Source: Bin87 sp965204395
GTDB lineage: Bacteria; Chloroflexota; Dehalococcoidia; Lucifugimonadales; UBA3495
Assembly (NCBI GenBank): GCA_965204395.1
Contig: OZ241987.1
Coordinates: 4,638,359 to 4,702,358, forward strand
Direction of reading: 5' to 3'
Length of the DNA: 64,000 nucleotides
The notes below the pieces were generated by a model. It worked only from the letters and a program-made list of their open reading frames with translations. It had not been told where the DNA came from and made no database searches. Below, piece by piece: positions 17,274 to 26,124 of this stretch. Position 1 is the first letter of the stretch, and every line of letters starts with the position of its first letter. Position numbers and translations under genes: made by a program.

Positions 17274-18456
17274 CTCACGCGTACCCGGTTTGGTGGCGTT
17301 GAATGGGGAAGAGGTTGTCCGGTGGGTCGGGTGTGGCGAGGTAGTATTCGTAACCCAAGTGCAGGATGCCCAGCTTCCCGCGGGAGCACACCTGTCGCCG
17401 GAAGGTTTGGGACACTCGCATTCCCGCCAATATCAGCAGGCAGCAGGCCAACAGCAATCCCACCAGCAACCGTTGCAGCCGATCGGTGGTGGTGACCGTG
17501 CTTCGGTTCAGCCCGAAGCGCTGCTTGCCATCCTTGAAGTACTGCTCCGGCTGCATCCGCTTCCGGTACATCCGCACTGCTTTACGCGGGTCGGTGAGCG
17601 ACGTGGCCAGGTACCAGGGTTCCCGATGGCCTCTGGCCCAATAAAGCACCAGGTTGATCACCACGGCGCCATCGGAGCGGTAGAGGGTTTGAGGCCAGAA
17701 CAGGATGCGGCCCTTGCGCAGGGGATAGTCCCGCAACCGACCACGATAGTGGGCGCTCTGGACCACCACGTCGCCCTTGAGGCGGACTACGTAGTCCACT
17801 GGGTAGCCGGTGTGGTTGGGCATCTGTTGCAAGAAGTGGATCAGGCTGGCCCGTCCGAAGCCCCGGTCAGCCAGCAGCAGGGGCCGGATGTGGTTGGGCA
17901 GGTGTCGCAACAACCGTCCGATGAAAAACTCCTCCACTCGGTTCTGGGACGGGTCCAGCTCTTCCGGCGTGGAAACCCAACTGAGCAGCGGCAACCCCCG
18001 ACCCCGAAAACAGACCGCAGCGAACAGACCGTTGCGCCCCTGACCCAGATCAGACCAGTCAATCATGATCGGCGTCAGTCCCCGAAGCCGAGTTGCCTGA
18101 CAGATGGGTCCCAGCAGCGCCGTCTGCACCGCCACGGTGTCAAAGCCGGTGTTGGACAGAAAGCGAAAGAGCCTTTTCTTACGCTGGTGGTGCGAGTAGG
18201 GTACCTGAACCTGCCACGAGCGCACCAACACAGAGATGGCAAGGGTGCGACGCTGGAGAATTGCCGCAGTGAGCAGAGCCAGATTGGTGCGGCGGGTGGC
18301 ACGGAACTCCGGCAACGAGTGATTCAGAAAGGTGGCGATGCGGTGATACCATGGCATGGTCGGCCTCCCCAGGTGGCAACGGTGCTTCGTAACCCGTTCC
18401 TTACCCGGAGAGACCGACCTTTTTCAACCCCTCAACTCAAACTGGGTACGCGTGAG
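17274..18456 (-). mobile_element. IS4-family insertion sequence, copy A (1183 bp)
   Basis: The ends are inverted repeats starting CTCACGCGTACCC(G/A)GTTTG, with one mismatch in the first 19 bases. A single transposase occupies nearly the whole element, and its stop codon is formed by the terminal repeat. It is flanked by a perfect 10-bp duplication, within the range known for IS4-family elements. A same-length copy in the same orientation is at 54823-56005. The identity of the encoded proteins implies recent transposition. Confidence 0.95.
17275..18357 (-). CDS. IS4-family DDE transposase
   Basis: A 360-residue transposase. The catalytic triad fits D100 (PIMIDWSDLG), D164 (LLLADRGFG) and E271. 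E271 lies in a perfect Y-x2-R-x3-E-x6-K signature (Y264, R267, E271, K278), which defines the IS4 superfamily. No frameshift or stop disrupts it, so it is probably active. The protein is identical to the one at 54824-55906. Confidence 0.95.
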   Translation of the reverse strand: MPWYHRIATFLNHSLPEFRATRRTNLALLTAAILQRRTLAISVLVRSWQVQVPYSHHQRKKRLFRFLSNTGFDTVAVQTALLGPICQATRLRGLTPIMIDWSDLGQGRNGLFAAVCFRGRGLPLLSWVSTPEELDPSQNRVEEFFIGRLLRHLPNHIRPLLLADRGFGRASLIHFLQQMPNHTGYPVDYVVRLKGDVVVQSAHYRGRLRDYPLRKGRILFWPQTLYRSDGAVVINLVLYWARGHREPWYLATSLTDPRKAVRMYRKRMQPEQYFKDGKQRFGLNRSTVTTTDRLQRLLVGLLLACCLLILAGMRVSQTFRRQVCSRGKLGILHLGYEYYLATPDPPDNLFPIQRHQTGYA

Positions 18457-18466
18457 CCTCAAGCGC
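18457..18466. repeat. Target-site duplication, right copy (IS copy A)
   Basis: Direct repeat CCTCAAGCGC of 17264-17273, immediately after the terminal CGCGTGAG of the element. Confidence 0.9.
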
Positions 18467-19006
18467 AGGTTCGCCACCGAACTCGCCATCATCAAGCTTC
18501 GCCGCATCGCCGAAGCCGTCTCCAACGACTGGGACCCAGATCAATCCCCCGAACCGGCCGAAGTCATCGAGCGCTTCGTCAAAGCCGGCTGTCGCCTCCC
18601 CACCTTCGGTAACCTCCGCCGCTGCCTGGACAATGCCCGACGTCAGGGGGACGTCCCTCTCCCTGTCGACATCGTCGTCAACTTGCTTCCCTGGATTGAC
18701 GGCGACCGCTACCACAAATTCCTCCGCTGGGACCTTCCCGCTCCTGCACGCTAGCCGTGCCCCCAACCCGGTTTACACCTACCATCGAATGGCCCTGCGC
18801 CGGAAGGATGGAGTTGCAGCATAAGGGTGTCGCGGCCGGTCTGAGCGGGCAAGTCGGAAGGTGGCGCACCCGGCTCACGAGTTACTGAAGTGGGCCGAGG
18901 TCACTTTGCGCGGCGCAGTTCGGATCATCCGCGGTGTTACACTGCCCCGAAGAGCAGGTTAGGAACAAGTCGTGCTGGGCGTCGCAAGTACGCCGGAGGA
19001 GACATC

Positions 19007-20221
19007 ATGGCTACCAGGACCCAGGAAATCAAAAACATGCGGCTCATTTCCCACGTCGATCTGAACGGATACAACAACATCGGCGAAGGTGTGGACCTGC
19101 ACCAGACGGCCAACGGGCGGCGCATATTTTACATGGCCCACGAGAGCGCGCCCAAGGATTTCACCAGTGTTGATGTGACCGATCTGGCGAACCCGAAGGT
19201 GGTGGCCCAAACCGATCTGGACTACAACCACCTGCGTTCAAACTCCCTGTCAATCCTCGGCGACACGATGCTCGTGGCCTACCAGTCGCAGCAGCACGGC
19301 CAGCCAGGCACGGGCATGGGCGTTTTCGACATCAGCGACCCTGAGTCGCCCAGGCGCATCGCTTTCTACGATGCACAGGGTCCTGGCTCCCGGGGCTGCC
19401 ACTGCCTGTGGTGGGTTGACGGCGACTATGCGCACCTGGCTACGGGTACGCCCGATTCCCAACCCACTGATCCCAGGGACGACCAGTTCTACGTGATCAT
19501 GGACGTGAGCAACCCCTCAAATCCGCGAGAGGCGGGTCGCTGGTGGCTGCCCGGAACCCAGGAAGGCGACGACGCCCCGCTGCCGGCGCGGCATCCCCAA
19601 CTCGACGTGGGCCACAGCGTGCACAACACCAATGTCTACCCGAACCGGCCCGACCGGGCATACTGCGGATGGAAGGACTCGGGGGTGATCACGCTGGACA
19701 TATCGGACGTGTCCCGGCCGCAGATGGTTGCCCAGTTGAACTTTGCGCCCCCGTTCCCAGGATTCACCCACACGGTGCTGCCGCTGTTTAGCCGCGACCT
19801 GCTGGTGGTGACGCAAGAGGCCACGGCCATGGGCGGCGCGGACTATCCCAAGCTGGTATGGATGATGGACAACCGCCTGGAGTCCAACCCGGTGATCATC
19901 AGCACCCTGCCCATGCAGGACACCGACGACTTCTTCAACCGTCCGGGCCGTTACGGGGCGCACAACATCCACGAGAACCGGCCGGGTTCCCTTTCCCTGC
20001 AAACTGATACTTTGGTTTACGCAACCTTCTTCAACGCGGGCATCCGGGTGTTCGACACGACCAATCCGTTCCAGCCCGAGGAGGTCGCTTACTTCATCCC
20101 GCAGATTCCGGAGGGCGCCGACGCCAACGGCATCAACGACGTGCACGTGGACGAAAACGGCATCATGTACGTGGTGGACCGCCTGCACGGCGGCCTGTAC
20201 ATCCTGGAGCTGAACATCTAG
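19007..20221 (+). CDS. LVIVD-repeat beta-propeller protein
   Basis: A 404-residue protein with recurring LVIVD-type units, for example FTSVDVTDLANPKVVAQTDL, MGVFDISDPESPRRIAFYD, VIMDVSNPSNPREAGRWW and IRVFDTTNPFQPEEVAYF. Each reads as a blade of a predicted propeller. No signal peptide is visible, so it is probably cytoplasmic. Histidine- and cysteine-containing stretches (GSRGCHCLWW, LDVGHSVHNTN) may bind a metal, as in selenium-binding/methanethiol-oxidase-like propellers, but this is only a resemblance. GGAGGA precedes the ATG. Confidence 0.85.
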   Translation: MATRTQEIKNMRLISHVDLNGYNNIGEGVDLHQTANGRRIFYMAHESAPKDFTSVDVTDLANPKVVAQTDLDYNHLRSNSLSILGDTMLVAYQSQQHGQPGTGMGVFDISDPESPRRIAFYDAQGPGSRGCHCLWWVDGDYAHLATGTPDSQPTDPRDDQFYVIMDVSNPSNPREAGRWWLPGTQEGDDAPLPARHPQLDVGHSVHNTNVYPNRPDRAYCGWKDSGVITLDISDVSRPQMVAQLNFAPPFPGFTHTVLPLFSRDLLVVTQEATAMGGADYPKLVWMMDNRLESNPVIISTLPMQDTDDFFNRPGRYGAHNIHENRPGSLSLQTDTLVYATFFNAGIRVFDTTNPFQPEEVAYFIPQIPEGADANGINDVHVDENGIMYVVDRLHGGLYILELNI

Positions 20222-20234
20222 GCACGATACGGAA

Positions 20235-20261
20235 CGCGCCGGATAGAATTTATCCGGCGCG
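20235..20261. terminator. Bidirectional terminator-like hairpin
   Basis: CGCGCCGGATA, a five-base loop, and TATCCGGCGCG form a perfect 11-pair stem between two convergent genes. There is no U-tract, so strength is uncertain. Confidence 0.65.
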
Positions 20262-20281
20262 GGTGCCCGTCGCGGTTCGGG

Positions 20282-21103
20282 CTAGGCGTCGCCCGGGGAC
20301 CAGATCCAGTACCTGGAAACCGCGCCGGCGTCAACGCGCAGGTCGAATCCGGTAATCATCTCGGCGTCATCGGACGCAAGGAAAACCGCCGCCTTGCCGT
20401 AATTTGACGGGCTGGGCAGTTTGAGCAATGGCGCGCCTCGGCTGGCATCGGGCAGCAATCCGGCCGCGCGCTCGCCCAGACGCGGCCGCGGCCAATCCAC
20501 GCCCCAACGAGCGGCCCGTTCGCGTCCCTCCGTCTGGCTGGTGGCGGTCGGCGTCAGGCTGTTGACGCGGATGCCATGCACGGACAACTCCATGGCGACC
20601 GAGCGGGTGAAATTGAGCAACCCGCCCTTGGCGGTCCCGTATCCGACGTTGCCGGGCTCGCCCTGGTGTCCGGCGGTGGAGATTATGTTGATGATGTTGC
20701 CCTGCCGGCCCTGCTGGATCATCTGGTGAGCCACGTGCTTGGTGAACAGAAAAGCGCCGGTCAGGATGATGTCGGTCTGACGCCGCCACTCATCCAGCGG
20801 CATGTTCAACACTCCTTTGAAGTTGAACAGCGCCGCGCCGTTGACCAGGATGTCCACACCGCCAAACCGTTCCGTTGCCTGTGAAATGGCTGCGAGCACT
20901 TGGTCCTCGTCGGTAACGTCGCACACCACGCCCATCGCCTCGTGCCCCTCGGCGCCAATGGCAGCGGCGCACTTTTGGGCATATTCCTCACGGACATCGA
21001 CACACACCAGGTTGGCGCCCTCGCGGGCCAACTCCTCGGCGATACCGCCCATGATGTTGGGGCTGGTTCCCGTTACCAGCGCAGTTTTACCTTCGAGTTT
21101 CAA
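20282..21103 (-). CDS. SDR-family oxidoreductase
   Basis: A 273-residue short-chain dehydrogenase/reductase. The nucleotide loop is TGTSPNIMGGIA, longer than the usual TGxxxGIG. NAG-type strand residues (LVNGAA) are present, with catalytic Ser before STAGHQG and Tyr/Lys in YGTAKGG. Residues about 200-230 form an unusual insertion. It ends a probable operon behind the Rieske dioxygenase alpha and beta genes, where an SDR usually oxidises the cis-dihydrodiol product. That role is inferred from context. Confidence 0.88.
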   Translation of the reverse strand: MKLEGKTALVTGTSPNIMGGIAEELAREGANLVCVDVREEYAQKCAAAIGAEGHEAMGVVCDVTDEDQVLAAISQATERFGGVDILVNGAALFNFKGVLNMPLDEWRRQTDIILTGAFLFTKHVAHQMIQQGRQGNIINIISTAGHQGEPGNVGYGTAKGGLLNFTRSVAMELSVHGIRVNSLTPTATSQTEGRERAARWGVDWPRPRLGERAAGLLPDASRGAPLLKLPSPSNYGKAAVFLASDDAEMITGFDLRVDAGAVSRYWIWSPGDA

Positions 21104-21153
21104 ACGCTATTCTCCGACACTTGGGCGAATTTGCGGTTCCCATTACCGTCCGG

Positions 21154-21648
21154 TCAAAAGATGATGCTGACGGCGCCGTGCCAGGAAAGCGCTTCCAGAT
21201 CCAGCACCGCGCGCCGATATGCGATTCTGAAACCGCCGTTGTCCCGTCGCAGGATGTAGTCGATGCTGCCGACGTAGGGCGCGCCCTCGCCGGCGCGGAA
21301 CCTGTACACGAGGACGTTTGCCGAGACGGACAGTTCACCATCTCCGGTTTCATCTACCCGCACGTTGGAGACGAACCGACGAGTGCGCGACCACGGATAC
21401 TCCCGATGTGCGTGGCGGCTGTTCAAGCGTACCGCCCGCGCCCGCAGGCGGGTGATGTCGTCGTCGATGAACACCAGGTCGCGCTTGGGATCGCCGTCAG
21501 GCAAGTCGGTGGTCGGCACGACATAGCGGCCGTCGTCGGTGAATAAATCTACCCACTCGTCCAAACGCCAATCATCCAGTAGAGCCGCTTCCCGGAACAG
21601 GAAATCCTCCACCTGCTCGCGCAAGGTGGGCTTGCTAGCGGTCGTCAT
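21154..21648 (-). CDS. Aromatic-ring-hydroxylating dioxygenase, beta subunit
   Basis: A 164-residue SnoaL/NTF2-fold small subunit: FLFREAALLDDWRLDEWVDLF, then a YVVP segment, and RFVSNVRVDE in the second half. It follows the alpha gene by 23 bases and precedes the SDR by 50. It has a structural role in the alpha3-beta3 oxygenase. Ferredoxin and reductase partners are not in the window. Confidence 0.9.
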   Translation of the reverse strand: MTTASKPTLREQVEDFLFREAALLDDWRLDEWVDLFTDDGRYVVPTTDLPDGDPKRDLVFIDDDITRLRARAVRLNSRHAHREYPWSRTRRFVSNVRVDETGDGELSVSANVLVYRFRAGEGAPYVGSIDYILRRDNGGFRIAYRRAVLDLEALSWHGAVSIIF

Positions 21649-21671
21649 CTTGCACCGTACCTGGAGGGGCG

Positions 21672-22997
21672 TCAGTCATCGGTAGCCAGAGCCAGCTCGG
21701 GTTCCATTTCTTGAACCGGCGCGTCCTGCACGTTGGTCTTGCTGAAACCCTGCATGTTCGCGTGCCACTGCCGCCAGAATCCCCGCATCTGGAGCTCATC
21801 GGTCGATTTGGCCGGCCGGAGCATACCCCTGGAGATGTCGGACCACTCGGTCTCGGTGGCGCCGAACCCGATCTGGCATGATTCGAGAGCCTCCACATCG
21901 TCTGGAGTGGCGAAACCGCCGGGGCCCAGGAACGTCAGGAAGCTGTCCAGCCGGGTCTCCAGCATCGCGTCCGACTCCTCTCGCGGGACCAGGTGCCACG
22001 CCGTGACCTCCATGTTGTCAGGAGCCAGCGGCTCGAAATATCGGATGGTGATGGCCATGATGTCGTTGATGACCAGGTTGGGATAGATGATCAGGTTCCG
22101 CGATGTATCGGCCATCCTGAAGGTACGCTCTTCACCGTACTTGTCCACCAATCGTTGACGGGTGCGCGCGATGGGCTCCCTGGCTTCTTCACCGAACAGC
22201 GGGTGCCAGTGGGCGATGGGTCGTCCATTCCGCACCGGCGACTCGATCACGCAATGCCCGTTGCCCAATGCTCGCGCCTTGCCGACGATGCGGTTCGCCG
22301 CAGTCTGTCCGCTATCATCCGAACCGAGACTGCTGATGTAGTCGAGATAGGTTTGATGGGTGGGCACCAAGTGATAGCCGTCGAGGCTGTTTTCCACCAG
22401 GAGCTTCCAGTTGGCCTTCATGGTGTACTTGTTGGAACCGCGAACCACCCGCATCCCTGCCTCGGACTGATCCATGACCAGGTCCAGGTATTCCCGGGCA
22501 CCGGCGAGGTACGTCACGAGATCCTCGACGTGGGGATTGAAGCACACGAAGTAGAACCCGCGATAGCTTTCGACCCTGGGCGGCTCCCTCAGTCCCAGTT
22601 CGCTGCGGTCAAAATGGGGGCCATACGCTTCCTGGTCGGGCACGCCGATCAACTCCCCGTTGGTATTGAACGACCAGGCGTGATAGAAGCACTGCAGGAC
22701 ATCGGCGTTCCCCTCAACGCGGCGGCAGATCAACGCGCCCCGGTGGGGACAGGAGTTCAGGAATACGCGCACCTGGCCGTCCCTGCCGCGTGCGAAGAAC
22801 AACGGGCGGCCGGCAACGGTGCGGCGGCGGTAATCCCCGGGGTTCTCCACCTCCGACTCGTGACCGAGGTAGATCCAGCACCGGCTGAAGATTTGATCCT
22901 GTTCACGTTGGAACAGGTCTGTAGAGGTCATGGAAGACCGGTGGACCCTGAAAATCCCCTTGGTCCGATCGTCGATGATCAGGTCTTTGATCTCCAT
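21672..22997 (-). CDS. Rieske aromatic-ring-hydroxylating dioxygenase, alpha subunit
   Basis: The large oxygenase subunit, 441 residues from the ATG at 22997. The Rieske [2Fe-2S] site is C83-x-H85 and C103-x2-H106 (CPHRG and CFYHAW). The catalytic domain has NWKLLVENSLDGYHLVPTH, which supplies the mononuclear iron ligands and the bridging acid. It catalyses NADH-driven dihydroxylation of an aromatic acid or hydrocarbon; the substrate is not predictable. The start is uncertain: an ATG at 23009 has GGAG too close, and a TTG at 23039 lacks a site. First gene of an alpha-beta-SDR operon. Confidence 0.92.
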   Translation of the reverse strand: MEIKDLIIDDRTKGIFRVHRSSMTSTDLFQREQDQIFSRCWIYLGHESEVENPGDYRRRTVAGRPLFFARGRDGQVRVFLNSCPHRGALICRRVEGNADVLQCFYHAWSFNTNGELIGVPDQEAYGPHFDRSELGLREPPRVESYRGFYFVCFNPHVEDLVTYLAGAREYLDLVMDQSEAGMRVVRGSNKYTMKANWKLLVENSLDGYHLVPTHQTYLDYISSLGSDDSGQTAANRIVGKARALGNGHCVIESPVRNGRPIAHWHPLFGEEAREPIARTRQRLVDKYGEERTFRMADTSRNLIIYPNLVINDIMAITIRYFEPLAPDNMEVTAWHLVPREESDAMLETRLDSFLTFLGPGGFATPDDVEALESCQIGFGATETEWSDISRGMLRPAKSTDELQMRGFWRQWHANMQGFSKTNVQDAPVQEMEPELALATDD

Positions 22998-23184
22998 AAT
23001 TTCACCCATGTCTCCAGCGTCGGTAATGATCTGACGCAAGCCTAGAGTCCTTCTCCGGGCCTGTCAACAAACAAACCGAGCTCCCGGTGGTACGATAGGC
23101 GCACCATAGATGCACGCGAACCCGGAATCAGTGGTTCGTTGACCAACAGATCCCACTTCGACCGAAAAACAGGAGAGTTCAGCC

Positions 23185-23556
23185 ATGAACATTCAGACCT
23201 TGGGGCAAAGCCCGCAGAACCACCGGGGTGGACAGGTATCGCACTTGCTTTTGGGCGCAGGCCAGTTCGGAGCGGAAAACCTGGCGGTAACCTGGGTCGA
23301 GGGTGAGCCGGGCAGCGAACAGGCCGTCCACTCCCACGACGGCAGGGAGCAGGTGTACGTCGTCGTCCAGGGAACGGGAGCAATGCGGGTCGGGGATGAA
23401 GTCGAAGAGGTCAGCCGGGGTACGCTGATACTGGTGCCGCCGAACACCGACCACTCCATCAAAAACATTGGAGAGGAAACGCTGATCTACGTTTCGTCCA
23501 CCTCGCCGCCGTTCGCAATGCAGGAAGGAAACACCAACTGGACTACGCCGGCGTAA
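23185..23556 (+). CDS. Cupin-domain protein
   Basis: A 123-residue single-domain cupin. Motif 1 is seen as HSHDGREQVYVVVQGTG (H48, H50, E54 candidates) and motif 2 as VPPNTDHSIKN (H90 region), giving a likely mononuclear metal site. Small cupins like this act as dioxygenases, isomerases or ligand sensors. It stands between the dioxygenase operon (divergent) and the CoA-transferase operon. Confidence 0.88.
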   Translation: MNIQTLGQSPQNHRGGQVSHLLLGAGQFGAENLAVTWVEGEPGSEQAVHSHDGREQVYVVVQGTGAMRVGDEVEEVSRGTLILVPPNTDHSIKNIGEETLIYVSSTSPPFAMQEGNTNWTTPA

Positions 23557-23692
23557 CAAACAGGGCAACTCGTCGTGGTATCCGGCAGACGCTACTTGTC
23601 GCGAACGGCAAATCAGATGAACGAAGGCGTCCCGGGCCTGTCGCGGGATGGGTTGTTCGGCCAGCACGCCAGTCGAGTCGTGAGGAGATGTT

Positions 23693-26119
23693 ATGACACA
23701 GGTGTTTGAAGGGATAACCGTCCTCGATTTCACCAGCGGGCGGGCCGGCGGCGTCGCCACGATGGTGCTGTCGGATTTCGGCGCGGAGGTCATCAAGGTC
23801 GAGCCTCCCGGTGGCGAAAAATTCAGAGATGCCCCGGGATCGATCCAATGGAATCGGGGCAAAAAAAGTGTCGTTCTGGACCTGAAGACTCAGGAGGACA
23901 GGGATAACGCCCGGGAGTTGGCACGGCGGTCTGACGTGGTCATCGAAAGTTTCCGACCCGGAGTCGCCGAACGGTTGGGCATCGATTACGACACCCTGCG
24001 CGTCGATCATCCGGGGTTGGTTTACGCTTCGCTGACGGGATTCGGTTCGCACGGGCCTTACAAACACTACAAGGGTTACGACGCGGTGGTGGCTGCCAAG
24101 AGCGGCCGCATGATGATGTTCTCCGGACAGAACCCTCGGGAGGGTCCCAACTACGTCGTGGTGCAGGGGGTTTGCCACGCCGCCGCCACCGCGCTGGTCC
24201 GTGGCATCACCGCCGCCCTGTACGTACGGGAAAAGACCGGCCGGGGGCAACGGGTCGAGACCAGTATGCTCAAGGCGGTCACCACCTACGATCACGTGTC
24301 ATGGGTTCACGGGCAGATGGTGGAGAACCTACCCGACGAGTACCCTCCGGATCCGCGGGTGGGCATCGGGCGGCCCAACCCCACCGGCTATCTGCCCGCC
24401 CGAACCAAGGATGGCCAATGGATTCAGTTGGGCAACGTGGTCGAGCGACTTTTCCGGTCAATGATGCACTGGCTGGACATGGATTTTATCTACGAAGACC
24501 CCCGCTTTGAGACCGCCCCTCGTTTGGACCCGGACGCCGTAGCGGCCCTGGAACGTATCATGCTGGAAAAGGTCCAGCAGAAGACCCTCAAAGAGTGGAT
24601 GGACATTTTCCTGGGTGAGGCCGGCAACGTGGCCGCCGAGCCCTACTACACCTCCGAAAAAGCTCTGGATCATCCGCAGATCGTGCATAACGGGAACGTC
24701 CAGGATTTGTATGTCCCGGCCGTGGGCGACACGCGGCAACTTGGTCCCATGGTGGACATGAGGGGCACGCCAGCCACGACCCAAGGGCCGTCCCCAACTC
24801 TGGGCCAGCACACCAAGGAAGTCCTCGCGAGTCTGGTAGGTAATTCAGGGAATCGTCCCAACGCCGCAAAAAACCCAATGCCGAAGCATCCGCTGGAAGG
24901 CATCACGCTGCTTGACCTGGGAACCGTGATCAACGGGCCCCTGGGTTGCGCCTTGGTAGCCGAACTCGGCGCGCGGGTGATCCGCATCGAAGCGCCGGGC
25001 GGCGATTGGGGAAGGCTAGGGTTGCCATTCTCGGCGCACCGCACCATGGCCGGCTCTGAAGATATCTGCATAGACCTCAAGACCGCCGAAGGCCAGGAGA
25101 TAATGGGCAAGCTGGCGGCAGGAGCCGACCTGCTGCTGCACAGCATGCGCCCGGGCGCTCCCGAACGCACCGGGATCGGTTACGAGCAGTTGGCGAAGAT
25201 CAACCCCAATCTGGTTTACGTGTACGCCGGCGGCTACGGGTCCACGGGCCCATATTCTCATCGGCCATCGATGGCGCCCATCGCCGGCGCGGTGTCAGGC
25301 GGCGGCGTGGCCCAGATGGGCAGGGACGCCTTCCCTCCACCTGAACAACCCATGTCCATAGACGAAATTGCCGCAGTCTCCCAAAAGCTCAAACGCGCCA
25401 ACGACGGCACCGCCGACCACAACACCGCGATGGTCAACGCCGTCGGCCTGTTGCTGGGACTCTACGCCCGTGAGCGGACCGGCCAAGCGCAATACGTGGA
25501 GTCCACGATGATCGCGGCCAACGCCTACGCCAATATCGATGACTTCTACTGGCACGAGGGCAAACAGCCGCGCCCGCTGCCGGATGGCGACGGCTACGGG
25601 CTGCACGCCCTCTATCGCCTCTACCGGGCGAAAACCGGCTGGGTGCTCCTGGCCTGTCTGTTTGAGGACGAGTGGGAGGCGCTGTGCAGCACTATCGAAC
25701 GGACGGACCTGCTCAACGACCCCCGGTTTGCCGATGCGGAATCTCGAGCGGCCCATGATGATGCGCTGGTCGAAGAGTTAGCCGCAGTGTTCGTTACCGA
25801 AGACCCCATGCACTGGGAAAACCTGCTCACTGCAGCCGACGTGGCCTGCGTCAAGGCCGAGGATCGCGGCATGTATTACTTCTTCAACGAAGACCCCCAC
25901 GTTCGCGAGAACGGACTCCTCACCCAGGTGGAAGCGCCACGCTTCGGCGAGTTCTGGCGGTACTCACCGGTGGTCGACTTCTCGGAAACCTCGGGCAAGG
26001 CGGGACCGGGTCCGCTCAGAGGCCAACACACTCGGCCCATCCTCAGGGAACTCGGTTACACCGATGCACAAATCCACGATTTCAATATGCGGAAAGTGGT
26101 GGACTGGGAGGAGGAATAG
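23693..26119 (+). CDS. Tandem (fused) family III CoA-transferase
   Basis: An 808-residue protein with two complete CaiB/BaiF domains. The first runs from FEGITVLDFTSGRAGGVA to about residue 395; the second begins HPLEGITLLDLGTVINGPLG. Each has the EVIKVEPP/RVIRIEAP signature and a TGFGSHGPY/GGYGSTGPY motif. At the position of the catalytic Asp (SxxDA in formyl-CoA transferase), half one has Lys (SMLKAV) and half two Ala (TMIAAN). Catalysis by the usual acyl-anhydride route is therefore doubtful in both halves. First gene of a tight operon with thiolase-like and DUF35 genes. Confidence 0.92.
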   Translation: MTQVFEGITVLDFTSGRAGGVATMVLSDFGAEVIKVEPPGGEKFRDAPGSIQWNRGKKSVVLDLKTQEDRDNARELARRSDVVIESFRPGVAERLGIDYDTLRVDHPGLVYASLTGFGSHGPYKHYKGYDAVVAAKSGRMMMFSGQNPREGPNYVVVQGVCHAAATALVRGITAALYVREKTGRGQRVETSMLKAVTTYDHVSWVHGQMVENLPDEYPPDPRVGIGRPNPTGYLPARTKDGQWIQLGNVVERLFRSMMHWLDMDFIYEDPRFETAPRLDPDAVAALERIMLEKVQQKTLKEWMDIFLGEAGNVAAEPYYTSEKALDHPQIVHNGNVQDLYVPAVGDTRQLGPMVDMRGTPATTQGPSPTLGQHTKEVLASLVGNSGNRPNAAKNPMPKHPLEGITLLDLGTVINGPLGCALVAELGARVIRIEAPGGDWGRLGLPFSAHRTMAGSEDICIDLKTAEGQEIMGKLAAGADLLLHSMRPGAPERTGIGYEQLAKINPNLVYVYAGGYGSTGPYSHRPSMAPIAGAVSGGGVAQMGRDAFPPPEQPMSIDEIAAVSQKLKRANDGTADHNTAMVNAVGLLLGLYARERTGQAQYVESTMIAANAYANIDDFYWHEGKQPRPLPDGDGYGLHALYRLYRAKTGWVLLACLFEDEWEALCSTIERTDLLNDPRFADAESRAAHDDALVEELAAVFVTEDPMHWENLLTAADVACVKAEDRGMYYFFNEDPHVRENGLLTQVEAPRFGEFWRYSPVVDFSETSGKAGPGPLRGQHTRPILRELGYTDAQIHDFNMRKVVDWEEE

Positions 26120-26124
26120 CGGCC

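Larger units (their letters stand above)
17229..18754 (+). pseudogene. Interrupted copy of the 110-residue unknown protein
   Basis: The first 15 codons (17229-17273, MTLSQIRRRVNVLKR) are separated from the remainder (18467-18754, beginning RFATELAIIKLRRIAEAV) by the IS insertion. Removing the element and one copy of the target duplication restores one reading frame matching the intact gene at 54323-54655, with several substitutions (for example NDWDPDQS against NHWDPEQP). Function unknown. Confidence 0.88.
16876..18775 (+). repeat. C-rich repeat module, copy A (interrupted by IS)
   Basis: About 350 bases almost devoid of G on this strand lead into a short ORF and end shortly after CCGTGCCCCCAACCCGGTTTA. 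The same order and much of the sequence recur at 53930-54680. The IS at 17274-18456 sits inside it. Edges are approximate, set by where the two copies stop matching by eye. Confidence 0.75.

Noticed and set aside
17290..18612. Long plus-strand ORF opposite the transposase (440 codons)
   Set aside because: It is the antisense shadow of a clear DDE transposase and recurs only because the IS is duplicated. The same reasoning removes the long antisense frames at 553-1683, 1625-2578 and 31984-33270.
18935..18960. GTGTTACACT string as a promoter (also near 79 and 36213)
   Set aside because: The hexamer resembles a -10 but no -35 lies at a consistent distance in the three places.
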